From positions 3,865,001 to 3,929,000 of the forward strand of contig WPIO01000002.1 of assembly GCA_009760855.2 (NCBI GenBank): a stretch of DNA of 64,000 bases, written 5' to 3'. A program made the translations under genes and the position numbers. This stretch comes from Cristatella mucedo. Taxonomy: Eukaryota > Bryozoa > Phylactolaemata > Cristatellidae. Positions 11,306 through 23,465 of this stretch are shown one piece after another. The notes under the pieces are model-generated. The model did not search any database. It was not told the DNA's origin and saw nothing but the letters and a program-made list of their open reading frames with translations. Each line of letters begins with the position of its first letter. Position 1 is the first letter of the stretch.

Positions 11306-11506
11306 ATGGCTGTAGGATTGACTTCTTGCACGTACTTGAACGAGCATCGCCATGTGCCATCGAAATTGAACGTAGCAATTTCTTGTGGCGGCAGGTACAA
11401 CTGCAGTGGGGCAGACTACAATCCCGCCTGCATCAACCACACCACCTACTACTCACCTTGCCACGCAGGCTGTCAGAAGGCATCGGGAGACGCTGCTGGT
11501 GCTCTG
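11306..11506 (+). CDS. SLCO: OATP/SLCO transporter, exon 4 (Kazal-like extracellular loop)
   Basis: The exon encodes the cysteine-rich large extracellular loop: SCGGRYNCSGADYNPAC, then INHTTYYSPCHAGCQ. It matches the OATP pattern CNxxCxC(x7)PVCGxxGxTYxSPCxAGC in register, but the second cysteine is a tyrosine (Y in GGRYNC). Sequons NCS and NHT are present. The donor CTG|GTGTGC at 11506/11507 gives phase 0 and joins VYTGCFC of the next exon, as in the family. The start is provisional: TTAAAG|ATG at 11305/11306 is chosen for phase and loop length, but the strongest pyrimidine tract precedes CAG at 11257, which would add 16 residues in the same frame. Confidence 0.85.
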
Positions 11507-11658
11507 GTGTGCTGCATCGGTTATGCTCTGCTAGCTTTTACCTTAGGCTCGGCTCGGCGAATTGAATCGAGCTGGGGCTTCGAAGTCGGAGCAGCGCCTG
11601 GAGGCAACTAGCAGCAACTAGCAGCAACTTGCCCCACGGTGACTCGCGGTCGTTCCAG

Positions 11659-11831
11659 GTTTACACTGGCTGCTTCTGCTCACCATTTCACAACGAAACT
11701 GAAAGTGGAGGCACAGCTGGCGTCTGTCGAGCCGAATGCCACAGCCAGCTGCTGTGGTACCTTACCATCGTCTTAATCGCTTTTGCGACTCCAGTTTTTT
11801 CAATCATGACCGTTACAACGGTGCTTCTAAG
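11659..11831 (+). CDS. SLCO: OATP/SLCO transporter, exon 5 (end of Kazal loop, membrane helix 9-10)
   Basis: Acceptor TCGTTCCAG|GTT and donor CTAAG|GTGAGT are both strong. The product is VYTGCFCSPFHN, then GVCRAECHSQLLWYL, then a hydrophobic helix ending SIMTVTTVLLR. This is the family arrangement YxxCxC ... GxC...C..LL.Y followed by a helix and TLR. The sequon NET lies in the loop. The preceding intron is only 152 bp (11507-11658) and is the shortest recognised here. The exon ends in phase 2 (AG|), which the A at 25342 completes to arginine. Confidence 0.95.
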
Positions 11832-13149
11832 GTGAGTTTGAGCTCTAGCGTGTTCCCAGGCAACCGGTTCAAATACGCACTGGCAAGGCGTTTAGTTAGA
11901 TGAGCGAAATCTGGGCCATTTTGATGATCATTTAAAAATTGGAGTCGTCGCCTCTTGGATCAGATTGTATTCTTTCCCATGCCTTGTCAAGGACACTGCA
12001 GCTGCACCAGTGTGATTTGAACTTCCAATTATAAAATCGCTAGTCTTTTACAAACGGTGGATGGTGGCTTCCACGATCGGACGGAACAAAGCTGCAAGCA
12101 TGCCCGTAACGAAGCTATTGAGAGCCGAAGGTTGATGAATAGCCTTGAGTTATAATAGCTTTGAGCCTTACAATCGCATCTAGCGATTTGCAGGTACACC
12201 ACCAATGCACTCAGGTATGCCAACAGTATCGAAATACGACAGCAAGGAAGAATGCCCATATCTTAAGATAGCAAGTCCACATCCATAGTTTGGGAAGTAC
12301 ATTCGCCAGCGACTGAGCACTTACTGGGCGTCCAGCAGCAGCCACGACATGCAAGAACTCTAGAAAGGCCCAAAGTTTGAAGCATAATTCAGTTTAACAT
12401 CGAAGGCGTAGCTCAGCAAATTTTGAAGCACAAACTAGTATCTACAAACTAGTAACTACTACTTCGGCTTCAAATGCTGATAAACGACTGATTGCCATAT
12501 AGCCAATTCTAAGCTAGCGAGTAAGTGACCATTATGGAGCTCAAAAGTAATGAATACATTCGCAACCGCCGCTTGACCGACCACTTTTTAAACTGAGACC
12601 GTCATCGGCTGGAATAATAATCCGACACAACCAAGTATTGCAGTGTTCGACCTCGCTACCTTATTAAGCTTTAAACTTAATTTCAGCTGATGATTTTCCG
12701 GCGCCTTCTCCAAAGCTGTCGTCCTGTTGTAGCTGTCGTCCTCATCTTCATCATCGAGCGCCTTCTGAGTGAGCTGACATATTTTGAAAACTATCCTCAA
12801 AGTATTGCTTAGAAATATGCTGTGGTTTTAATAATTGTTCAGCTTGCCTGCCTCTGTCGGCTATGCTCTATCCAGGATGAGGCAGGCAGAAGAAAGTAAC
12901 ACTGGCGAACAGTAAGTCTGCCTTTGCGATGTAGTATAGAGCCACTAGCTGTTTCTAGACGACAGCAAAACCTACCTTTCTGGAAATTCTAAGTAACAAT
13001 TAGGCGCTCTAGTCTGGTTTGTAGGCGTTGGTTTAACATCGGCCTGGAACGATTCCTAGGCAACTTGATGTCAACTGACAATATCTTACCACCTTGTAGC
13101 TTTGTGCTCTGTGCTGGCTTGATTATTGAAATTCTGTTTTGGCTAGGCT
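11832..13149 (+). other. OATP intron, unassigned
   Basis: Start of the 13.5-kb intron between exons 5 and 6. I see no gene or recognisable repeat in this part. Confidence 0.5.
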
Positions 13150-13775
13150 ACCAAAAGAGCAACTAGGCGACTGCAAATGGCTATAAATATGGCTGCAAGG
13201 CCAGTTTCAAGTCGCAGAGGTGTTACCATGCGTCTAGCATGCTAAAACAGCCATAATGGCTGCCGGTTGATCAACGGATACAGAGCAAAGTTCTCATGCT
13301 GACCCCCAAGGCCCACCACGGCTTGACTCCTCCATACCAAGCTGAATTGTTGCACCAGTTTCAGCCTCCTCGTGCACTCAGGTCCTGTATGGGCAATACA
13401 TTTGCCGTTCCATTCTACCACTTAAAGACCGTTGGCGACAGAAGCTTTAACTCTGGAGGTCCTGGAATGTGGAACTCACTTCCACGATTCTTAGGCAACG
13501 ACAACTACTTTCCTGCTGCCGACTATGGCCCACCCTTTCCAGCGGTCCTGAGCTGCTACTTCTGTGCTTCTCACTACCTCAACTGCTCTCCTCACTCTGC
13601 TATGCTTCCCAGTATCTGTTTGTTGGGTGGTATGAAGTCTGTTTGCTACCGAATGTGTACCAAAAGCCACTTAGGCTGTGAGAGTGCAATACAAAGCTTT
13701 CCTCTGTAACACGCACACAATTTTTGTGGCTCTGTGGAGTTACAGACGGAGTTACATTGCAGTATCATCAGATCT
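13150..13775 (+). mobile_element. LINE family B, 3' fragment
   Basis: Plus-strand C-terminal block (LTPKAHHGLTPPYQAELLHQ, FNSGGPGMWNSLP) and the typical 3' UTR down to GAGTTACAGACGGAGTTACATTGCA. Confidence 0.85.
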
Positions 13776-15244
13776 TTCAAACCCTTAAGCTTGAGCATTT
13801 GTCCCACTTCTGACGCGAGCCTCTTGCACATAGTGGCCCTATCTAGCAGTGCTCCGAAGCAAAGCCCAAGAAGACAGGTGAAGTCTGAGCAGCAAGGTTA
13901 CCCAGCAATCAGTGAAGGATAGCCTACTAAATGCTGACTGTAAGGCTGAGCGAACAGCCGAACGTATGCAGCACAAAAAGCACTCGTGGATTTCCTAGTA
14001 ATTTTAATAAAATCAGCTGATACGTGGGTACAGTTACAAGAGCCGACACTAGTCTTCTGGTATCGAGGCAAGCACCTTGACCGCTTCGCCTTTCCAACTG
14101 ACCAGGCCAAGTGTTTCAGATGAATGTCCCTTGTGAAATTTCTAGGCCAGAGTGTTTGTTCCGTTTCATCGTAGTCATTAAAAATGCAGACACAGCCATT
14201 AACAGTGAGAATGTAGGGGGGGAGATTTAAAGACTAAGCTGATTTTAAAGCCTCATTTAAATAATGGCTGACAAGTTAATATTCACTCCACAATAAAGAT
14301 TGTAGGCCACGGGGCGAATCGTACCATCATCATAGTCTGTGAATTTAATATTTACATCCATAACCAAACTGACCCCCTTATGTGTCGAATTTCTTAATAT
14401 AGCTGATTTATTTTTCTCGTGGCTCTTGAGCTTAGCCCCACGTACAGCAAATATCGTACCCTACTTTATATATTCTCCCTCTATTGTATTCTGTCAACTC
14501 CAAACTGTAAACTACCAAGTTCTGCTTCTTTATTTTCTCATACAGTACGAATATTTGCATCCCTTTGGTGTTTAACTTCGTCTATGACTATTTCAAATGT
14601 AGTGCCTCGATGGTGATGGCGTCCTTATAAAATCGTTTTCTTAGCTCCTTTGGTTTGATCTTCAATGAGTAATGCCCTCACGGATGGAACGCCACAAGAC
14701 AACTCTACCCAAAGTTCTGGACGAGAATCAGGTTTTTCTCCTCTGACTTAATGAATTGCTAGCCCTCGCCCAAATGTCCAGTGGGTAATTATAGACATTA
14801 AACTAGCAAGTGAATAGGCAGCCCAGGTAAAAACCTAATATGGAAGCGTCAAGTCTAGCGAGTGAGATAAGATAAAATTGTATGGCTAGCCAATACAAAA
14901 ATTTGAGGCTACTGCACCTGTAATAGGACGTTTTCAGGAAAAGTGGCTTATTTAGAACATTGCTTTTAGCTTCTGCTGGATCTCATGGCAGCAAGTGATA
15001 CCGTTGGTCACTCATTGCTTTCTTGTACGCCAGTCACATCACTGGTGCAAGACTGGCATTGCACTACTATGATTGAGGTTCTACTGCCTTCTTTGGAGAG
15101 ATTTCTTTGGTAAAACCTCATCAGGTGCTGCTTTAAAAGTATGAGATGGCCAAGGAATCTGTTGTTTATCCTGTTATTCTAAAAATATATACTTCTTTAC
15201 GGATTGTATCGATATGCACAACTAAGGCTTTTAATTACATGCAC
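13776..15244 (+). other. OATP intron, unassigned
   Basis: AT-rich sequence without a recognised gene, RNA or repeat. Confidence 0.45.
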
Positions 15245-15425
15245 ATGCCACGAAGCTCCAAAGCAAGTTAGTGCAAAACCGCACAGCCAGGCTTGCCGGT
15301 TGAGAGTGTAAAAATCACCACATTAGACCAATTTTTGCCGACTTCCACTGGTTACCCATTAAGCAAAATTTTGACTTCAAGGTTTTGTCACGCACTTCAA
15401 GATCTCTCAATTCTCTTGCGAAAGC
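15245..15425 (+). mobile_element. LINE C-terminal coding fragment (family A type)
   Basis: The plus strand gives a short decayed match to the RT C-terminal region (ARLAG ... ADFHWLPIKQ .. FDFKVLS). A minus-strand tail cuts it off at its right end. Confidence 0.65.
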
Positions 15426-15436
15426 CTATGCAGGTA

Positions 15437-15540
15437 ATTATAATAATAATAACAATGCACTTGATAAAGCGCCTTCAGAGAACTTAATCTCTCTCTAGGC
15501 GCTTTACATTTGCTGCAAAGGAAAATTAAATTGAATGGTG
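15437..15540 (-). mobile_element. LINE family A, 3' tail only
   Basis: Minus-strand hairpin region (CTTTGCAGCAAATGTAAAGC... GGCGCTTTATCAAGTGC) followed by an ATT run. It separates a family A piece from a family B piece. Confidence 0.9.
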
Positions 15541-16475
15541 AGTAATATCACTCTTAAAACCGAACTGCTGCTTATAGGACACACTAAGCTTGTGGCTGGA
15601 TTAAAAGACTTTGCTATTCTAATAGGTGATGCTATTGTGCGACCATCACCACGTGCTCTAAATTTAGGTGTCGTATTCGACAGCTGCAACACTTTCAAAA
15701 GCTTCATTCAGAAGACTGCCTCTACAGCAAGCCATCACATCCGATCCCTATCCAAGATTAGGAACTTTCTCGTACAGTGGCTTGTAAAAAATTTAACTAG
15801 CTCCTTGGTTCAGTCTCGGCTTGATTATTGTAATCCCGTTTTGGCCGGGCTGCCAAAGAAAGCTATTATGCCTCTACAGCGGACTATGAATATGGCTGCA
15901 AGGCTAGTCTTCAAGTTCCAGCGGCTTTAGCACGTGTCTCCTTTGCTGAAAGAGCTAGGATGGTTGCCGGATGAGCCAAGGATACAGAGCAAAGTTCTTA
16001 CGCTGAACCACAAGGCCGGCCACGGCTTGGCTCCTTCGTACCTAGTTGAATTGCTGCATCAGTTTCAGCCTGTTCACGCCCGCAGGTCCTGTGTGGACAA
16101 TAATTTAGCTGTCCCATTCCTCTGCTTAAAGACATTTGGCGACAGAAGCTTTAGCTCTGCAGGTCCTAGACTGTGGAACTAGCTTCCACAAGTCTTACGC
16201 AACGACAACTACTCTCCTACTGCCGACTATGGCCCATAATTTTCAGTGGTCCTGAGCTGCTACGTCTATTCTACTCACTACCTCAACTGCTCTCCTGACT
16301 CTGCTATGCTTCCCACTTTCTCTTTGTTGCGTGAGACGAAGTCTGTTGGGTACCCAATGCGTACCGAAAGCCGCTTAGGCTGTGAGTGGGCTATACAAAA
16401 CTCTCCTACTTAACAACCACGTGGTCTGTATGACTTTGTGGAGTTAAAGACGGAGACACATTGCATTACATTACA
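15541..16475 (+). mobile_element. LINE family B, 3' half
   Basis: Contains a 131-residue stretch and an 82-residue stretch separated by a single TAG near 15928. Motifs are LNLGVVFDSCNTF, MNMAARLVFKFQRL, SPLLKELGWLPDEP and GPRLWN. The 3' UTR ends GGAGTTAAAGACGGAGACACATTGCATTACATTACA at about 16475. It is one of the least decayed family B copies. Confidence 0.88.
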
Positions 16476-16477
16476 TA

Positions 16478-16535
16478 AAAAAACAAAATGAATAGCACGG
16501 TTAGGGGTGACATGCACAGGGTCAGCATGCAAGAT
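16478..16535 (-). mobile_element. LINE family A, 3' UTR scrap
   Basis: About 55 bp matching the ATG-CACGG-TTAGGGGTGACATGCACAGGGTCAGCATGCA part of the family A 3' UTR in reverse orientation. Confidence 0.7.
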
Positions 16536-17775
16536 TAACTAGTTCCTATTCAGGCAAGGCAATTACAACCCACTCCACCGACTCATCCTGTTTATGTCTT
16601 GCGTCTAATAGGCCTAACATATTTCAGAGACTTTCTATTCTGAAAATTTAGGCGCTGGTATTTACCTACAGATTTCCAAAAATGGTCTTGACCAGCTCAC
16701 CTTAACTGAAACTTAGCTAAAATCGATAAACTGTCTGGAAATTAAAGACACAACCCCGAATGGTTTCTCATTCTACCATAACCGTAGATAAATCCAAAAT
16801 GTAGGTGGAGTTGCTGTAATCGTGCACTCTAAATTCAACTTCAAGCCATTTGCGGTACCCTTTGAAGCAGTCTTTTGTACTTATTGTCTTGGTCTCACTC
16901 GAAAAAAGCTACCGATTCTGGCAGTAGCCAATCGCCCACCAGGTAGCTAATCATTTTTTTCTCATATTCCTCCGATCTCATTTCCATTCTGCAAGAAATC
17001 GATCCTTTCTCGTTAAGGGTGATTTCAAAGTTCAGTTTCATAATATCTCCGACGCCTCCAGCTTTGAATTTCGCACATTGACTGACTCATTGTCTGTTGT
17101 GGCTCATATGCACGGCCCTACTCACATCAAGGGTCACACGCTCGACCAGATTTTCTCATACAACTGCACTTTGGCATCACCAACTATTACCAAATGCTGC
17201 ATATCCGAACACCTGCAGATCTCATTCAATCTGCAGTGTTTGCCCGCCTCCTCCTCTAAAGCTACTCGTGAATCGCGAAACCTCAAGGCCTTGAAATCTA
17301 TGATGTCCGTGCAAGAATATCTGCTTTGCCTCTGCCGCTTAGTCACCCTCCGATCTGTCATCATTGGTAGATAGCTAAAACACGACACAAGCTCGACGAG
17401 TTGGCACCTCTTTCTAAGCACAATTTGTGCCCTCGCCATACGGCCTGTGATTTACTAGACAATAAACTAGCTAGGTCTGCTAAGTGCAAGCTTGAAAAAG
17501 CATACAAAAGATCAGGACTGACTGCACATCGACAGGCACATGTGGACTACTGTAGGTCATACCAATTGATCCTAGCAAAGGCTAAGTCTAGTTTCTATAA
17601 AAGTATTGTGGAATCACAGATGCACAATCCAAAAATGCTGATGTCTACGACCAACCTTCTCCTCCACCGCTCTCCGATTAGCTCCTTACCTGATGATTCT
17701 AGTGATGATCTAGCCGATCGCTTCTCTTGATTCTGTGTCCACAAGATAGACAAGATCAGGGAGTCTATCCCTGCG

Positions 17776-18228
17776 ATGTCAGCATCCTGCCTAGAATGCT
17801 GTACCCCGATTTCTGACTTAACCTCAATGTCTACATTTAAGCAGGTCACTAGTGATCTCGTCCTGAAGTTCACATCTGAATCAAAGAAGACAACAAGTCG
17901 TTTGAACCCTATTCCCACAGTCACGCTACTACGTAGTATTGATCTGCTGCTGCCATGCATAACTAACATCTTTAATGTGCCATTAGCCTCAGGTCTTGTC
18001 ACAGCACTTTTCAAGACAGCTGTAATCAGGCCGGTTTTTAAGAAAGCGACACTAGACCAAGAGAACTTTAGCTACTATCGCCCACTCTGCCTTCTACCAT
18101 TCCTATCAAAGACACGGAAACGGGTCGTGGCGGACCAGTTGAACTCATCTATTGATACTTCAAACCTTGCTATTAGGTTCCAGTCTGGCTTTAGAGTTAA
18201 TCACTTCACAGAGTTGCTAAAGGTGTAA
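17776..18228 (+). pseudogene. LINE family A reverse transcriptase, fingers region
   Basis: A 150-residue open stretch containing TSDLVLKFTSESKK, TALFKTAVIRPVFKKA and FLSKTRKRVVADQLN, the family's N-terminal RT blocks. It ends at a TAA where the related copies continue into the palm. Confidence 0.85.
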
Positions 18229-18252
18229 AACGGCCTACAAAGGAGTGCAGGC

Positions 18253-18687
18253 ATGAGTAGAGTATCTTTGCTTGTTTTGCTCAATCTTTCGGCAGCTTTT
18301 GATTCTATCAATCACCGACTTCTTCTAGAAAACCTCTCATCTCGCACGAGCATCACTGGCACTGCTCTGCAATCATTCAGGTTCTATCTCAGACAGAGAC
18401 TCAAGAGTATTGACGTGAATAGATACAGAACATCCGAGGTGCCTCGGAAATATGGGGTACCTCATCGCTCCGTGCTAGGTCCAGTCCTTTTCAAGGTTTA
18501 TACTCTTCCTCTTGCTAATGTGATTGCCAAGCACAATCTAGGCTTCCACTTCTCTGCGGATGACACTCAGTTGCACCTTTGCTTTGATCCCTCCCAGCCT
18601 TCGAGCCCCTCAAATTCTTTTAACTTCTTTGCTGCATGTATTGATGACATCTGTACAGGGATGGCAGCAAATTTTCTTAAACTTTAG
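18253..18687 (+). pseudogene. LINE family A reverse transcriptase, palm
   Basis: A 144-residue open stretch with LNLSAAFDSINHRLL (first catalytic Asp), GVPHRSVLGPVLFKVYTLPL and FHFSADDTQLHLC (second and third Asp). The frame ends in TAG after AANFLKL, a single in-frame stop. The RT core of this copy is therefore nearly intact. Confidence 0.88.
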
Positions 18688-19645
18688 GATGGTAAAACTA
18701 ACCAATTAGGTATGGGAAAACCAAGTGTGATATAGAAATTGGAAAGGCTAACCCTCAAAATTGGCTTTGCCAAGATAGCTCCTGTTGAATCAGCTCAAAA
18801 TGTAGGTGTCATGTTCCAAAGTGACCTCTCGTTTGACTACCACATCAGCACCACAAACAAGTCGGCCTACTTTCAGATACATAACATTGCTAAAATTCGG
18901 GCTTGTTTAGATAGGATACCACGTCAATGCTGGTCGATGGATCTGTGACATCCCGTCTTGACTTCTGTAACTCACTGTTCGCTGGCCTACCAGCATGTGC
19001 AATCAGGTGCTTACAGCAGGTGCAAAACTCTGTAGCCAGGCTTACCTGTCGTGAGCGTCGGAGTTGCCACATCACACCACTTATCGCCGACCTGTAAGTC
19101 AAGCGACTGATCAACTTCAAGGTTTTTTTGCTCACTTTTAGGTCACCTTATTATTTCGCTCCAGCCGAGCTCTTAGATCTACTCCCTCATCAGGCCAACC
19201 ATCGTACTACCTGCTTTGCGGAATCTAAAAGTTTACCAATATCTCGTACCAACCTCAAATCCGTAGGAGAATCTGCATGTAGTTTATTCGCTACCAAAGC
19301 CTAGATGTCACTCTCGACTGGCATCCTAAGATCACCTGACTTGACTACATTTTAAATGAAGCACTAAACAAACTAACAAATTTAAGACACAATTTAGTGG
19401 GTCATAGTGATTCGTCCTTCATGTGCTTTTGCATGCTGACAGTGTGCATGCTGCCACTAACCACACTTGCATGCTGACCCTGTGCATGTCTCCCTTAAGG
19501 ATGTCATTCATGCTGTTTATCAAGGATGATATTACTCACCATTCAATCACGTTTCCCTTTGCAGCAAATGTAAGGTGAATAGAAAGAGATTTGAGTTTTG
19601 TGAGGGGGATTTATTAAGTGCATTGTCATTATTATAGAGAACATG

Positions 19646-19990
19646 CCTTTAGTTCGTTTCCTTCTAAGGCCCGGAACTCATTCCGGACTGGCAATGCCAT
19701 ATCCACCGACTTGGCATTTAAAACATTTAAACGGAAGCTAAAATCTAGCCTGTCCTCCATAGCGTTTAATAGGTTCGTGTGCATTTTTCTGTGTGTGCTT
19801 GTGAGTACCGTACTTGGTAAGCAATTTCAAACAAATGCTCGGGATTCTTTTGTATCATCGGCAGAGTGCATAGAAAAAGGTTGAGTTTCAGTCACAATAC
19901 CACAAGTGTTCTATTATTATAGCTCTTACCAAGCTGCTATCCCTAGCTATCTTGCACCACTTGAACTCTCTCAACTCCTTTGCGAAAGGT
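19646..19990 (+). mobile_element. LINE family C, 3' fragment
   Basis: The open frame gives HAFSSFPSKARNSFRTG...FKTFKRKLKSSL, the usual end of an L2-like ORF (AFSxxAPxxWNSLP ... FKxxLKxxLF). Its sequence differs from families A and B. Confidence 0.6.
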
Positions 19991-20039
19991 CCTAGTTATT
20001 GGCTCTTTTCATTTCTAGCGGCACTTCAAGGTGTGGATG

Positions 20040-20110
20040 CGTTTGGCTGAAGAACATATAGATACTGCCTCGACTGGCTGATAAACATATATATACTGCC
20101 TTTGCAGCTA
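20040..20110. repeat. Short tandem duplication (about 31 bp twice)
   Basis: GGCTGAAGAACATATAGATACTGCCT and GGCTGATAAACATATATATACTGCCT follow one another with few changes. Confidence 0.75.
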
Positions 20111-20384
20111 ATGGGGCTTCGTTTAGCATGTAAGGGTGTACTTATGCTACCGGCACAGTGCCCATAGCTGGGCGTTCAACGTATTAGCCAACCACTGCAA
20201 AATTTAATCCGTAAATTCAAAGCCGTAAACTTTAAAACCCTTAACCGGGATCCCTAAAAAGCACACACATTCTAAATGGTAAATATTAAACCCTAAATCC
20301 AAAACTAGAAATGCTTCAGCATATAGAAACAAGATATCTTAAAAGTGTCTTTAATAATTGCAATATATCAGTATGCCACCTTTA

Positions 20385-21740
20385 ACCATCTAATTCCGTG
20401 CGATTTTTCTCGGTTGCTGTCACGTTACGGCTTCCAGCCTTTAAATGTAATCGAACTGCAAATCAGCTACCATCGCTACAATAGGCGGCTCGAAACTGCA
20501 ATTTTCATTCAACATCGTAGAAAAATGTCTTTTGGGTTTAACAACCCAATTTTATAGCATACTGCATGAGCGTTCTCGTGCTACGGCCTCCGATGGCTCG
20601 GACCAGTGAGCCTGTCTACAAAATTGAACTGAGATACAGCTGCCATTTCTACAACGAACTTGTGCAGCTTCATTTTTGATTCCTAGTTAAATTAAACAGC
20701 GTTCCAGGTTTAACCACAAAGGTTTCGTGCAATGAGCGTGTGCACTCTTTTGCAAAGGCCTCCAATGGTCCGGGCCACCATGAAATTTTGAATTACGTTC
20801 CTGCTGCCATTTCCGTAATAGGCAGCTCACGTATGCGGTTTTGACTACACATTGTAGAAAACAACGTTCCTGGTTTACCCTCAAAATATCATGCGATTTC
20901 GCTCGGGCATTCTCATGCAATATCCTCCAATGGCTCTGGCCAGCAACTTTCTTTAGACAATTGAAACACGATTACCATTAAACAATAAGCATTATACATC
21001 TGTAGTTTTCATACCACTTAACAGAAAGTCATGTTCCCGGTTTGCCAATGAAATTTCATGGCGTATATCGAGGGTGGTCTCAAACTATGGCCTCCTGTGG
21101 ACTGCATCAGTCAGACGCTCTACATTTTCCAAGTGCAAATGGTTCTACGGGTTTACCCTCAAGACTTTGTGCAAATGCACATCTGCATTCGATTGCAGTG
21201 GCCATCAATAGCTCGGGCATCCGTCCAATATTGAACTGCAATGCAAATGTGATTTCAATTATCATCATGCATCTGCTTTTTATTCCACATTGCAGAAAAA
21301 AGTGTTCTTTGTTAACCCACCAACCAAACTGCATGGCATAGGGCATAGGCATACTCGTGCTATCACCTCCAATGACCCGGGCTAGCTAGCCTACATACGT
21401 AATTGAACTGCGATGCAGCTGCCTGTTCCAAAGTAAGCGTTGAGCCACTAATATTTGAATTTCATGTTATAGCAAGCAGCGTTCCAGGTTTACCAACCAA
21501 ATTTCATGATGTCGCCTATGCCAGTTTTCATGCACTGACCTCCAATGACCCGCAGTGCATTTTTTAACTGCTATGCAGCTACTGTTCCAGCGATAAGCAT
21601 TTCCGAACTTCGGTTTTGATTGCTTATCATGATAAACAGTGTTGAGCATTTACGCACTAAATTTTATGCGATTACGCTTGTGCATTATATTGCTATTGCT
21701 ACTGATGACCTGGGCCATTGGAGGATATAGAACTAGGGCA
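20385..21740. repeat. Degenerate satellite array, period about 165-172 bp
   Basis: A block resembling GGCCTCCAATGGCTCGGGCC recurs at about 20429, 20585, 20757, 20922, 21089, 21201, 21362, 21536 and 21695. Each time it is followed by an ATTGAACTGCGATGCAGCTGCC-like segment and a GTTCCAGGTTTACC-like segment. Spacings are mostly 162-172 bp, with one shortened unit of about 112 bp. Units differ a lot from each other, so the array is old. It lies inside the long OATP intron. Open frames in it are chance. Confidence 0.85.
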
Positions 21741-23075
21741 CGCCCACAATGTCACGAAATTGGGTGGGTAATTCCGGAAACACTGTTATCTGTAATTTGG
21801 GTTCAAAGCGATAGTTAACCACCTCTTGTGGAAATGACTGCTGTATTGCAGTTTGAATATACAGGGAGGCTGGCTGGTTCGGGCCATTAAAGGCCGTAGC
21901 TTGAGAGCGGGCATAGGAAATGTCAATGGTTTTAGAGGGAGAACGAGGAACAGTTTTACAGTTGAAAAGAAAACAGTGGATTCGAACTTCGACCTCTTCA
22001 CAGTCTGCCTATGTATATATCTTCCTACTAGATTATCAGTGGTGTCATTAGAAGCAGGCACTGGTCGGCCAATTCTTTGAACGCAGCAGTAAGCTGTGCT
22101 CCAAGAAAGATGGTTGAACAGGCATACTAGTAAGGTTTTTCAAAATTTGACACGATACTTGCTGGATTCAGAATTTGCATCATTGATGCATTACAAACCT
22201 GGGCGTACTAACACTAAATCCATACCAGCAATAAAACGCAATATTTATTTCTTATTGCTACACTATTAATTGATTTAGAATACAAAATCCAATTCAATCA
22301 ATTAACTTATCTTCTTAATAACTTATTGTTATAGTTGTTCACTTTTGACGTATTCGAATTTGTTGGGGTTGCTAGCATTTTGATTTTTTGTCAGTAAACG
22401 CGTGCCTAGCCCGCTTTTGTTATGATGCCGAACAAGATCGTGTACTTGATCTGTTCGGCCTATCTAAAGCGCCTAGATAGAGGTCCAGTTCTCTTAGGCA
22501 AAAAAATTGAATTATTTTTCTTCATTATTCTCTTTAAAGCACGGAAATCCGGTGCGATGGAGCAAGTGCATAGTCGAGTTGAAGCTGACAGAACTTAATG
22601 TGAGAAAATCTGCACGTAATCGCTCCAAGAAATTTAAAATGTAGATGGCATGTTAACTATGGAAACATACCGTTTAAAATATTCAACCATCAGCATGCCA
22701 TGCCGAGCGTATGCTCGAATTTTTAATTTATCAAAAAATGACCGGCTTTTAAGTTCTTAATGCAATGCAACCAGTTTAACTAAGTTTAGCATCAAGTTAT
22801 CCTCAAATCTAGTCTCACTGATCTAAATTGAAAGAAAGTGTGGTCCAATTGAAAAGCTGTAAGCTATCATAGAGCTCAAACTTATAAAAAATAAATTGCA
22901 TGAGAATATTGGGTCTGAATATTTGGTTAAGCTTTAATTTTGAGAAAATACTAAATAACTGTATCCAGCAATTGATATTTTTTAATGGTTCCTTACGAAA
23001 TACAAGCTTAGAGGAAATAGATTGGAATTGTTAAGGATTTCTAAAAAAAAGCTAAAATTCTAATGCAAACTCTCT
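21741..23075 (+). other. OATP intron, unassigned
   Basis: AT-rich sequence, no recognised gene or repeat. Confidence 0.45.
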
Positions 23076-23465
23076 TTATGCTGGATGTAAACCAGATGTA
23101 TTTAGTTCGTATGCTCCCAAAGCCTGGAACTCTCTCCCGACCTGCGTCAGAACATCCCCTGACCTGACCACATTTAAAAGGAACTTAATAACACATTTCT
23201 TTAGGACAACATTTAGTGGGTCCCTGTGATTCGTCCTTGATGTGCTTATGCGTGCTGACACTGTGCATGTTGCCACTAACCACATTTGCATGCTCACCCT
23301 GTGCCTGTCACCCCTAACCATATTATTCATTTTGTTTGTTTTTCAAGCATAAGTTTACTTACCATTCAATTTCATTTCCCATTGCAGCAAATGTAAAGCA
23401 CCTAGAGAGAGAGATTAAGTTCTCTGAGGGCCCTTTATCAAGTGCTATATTATTATTATAAAACC
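23076..23465 (+). mobile_element. LINE family A, 3' fragment
   Basis: Plus-strand end of the ORF (APKAWNSLPTCVRTSPDL equivalent), 3' UTR with paired CATGC motifs and hairpin tail ending in ATTATTATTATA. Confidence 0.9.

Larger units (their letters stand above)
16540..19645 (+). mobile_element. LINE family A (L2-like), near full-length copy
   Basis: Plus-strand order: endonuclease (LTETW-like at about 16700, DFKVQFHNIS equivalent of GDFN at about 17025, GPTHIKGHTLDQIFSY at 17115-17160), linker, reverse transcriptase (FLSKTRKRVV near 18100, LLVLLNLSAAFDSINH at 18270-18315, VLGPVLFKVY at 18475-18505, SADDTQLHL at 18555-18580), C-terminal block to about 19350, then a 3' UTR with paired CATGC motifs, terminal hairpin and ATT tail at 19645. 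Several stops and shifts break it. Its palm keeps the ADD catalytic pair. Confidence 0.9.

Noticed and set aside
11395-11506. Shorter version of the Kazal exon starting at GGCGGCAG|GTAC
   Set aside because: It would fit a phase-2 donor in exon 3, but it removes the conserved first cysteine block (SCGGRYNC aligns in register with the family), so the longer exon is preferred.
20225-20310. CCCTAAA-like words suggesting an internal telomeric repeat
   Set aside because: Only two scattered matches without periodicity.
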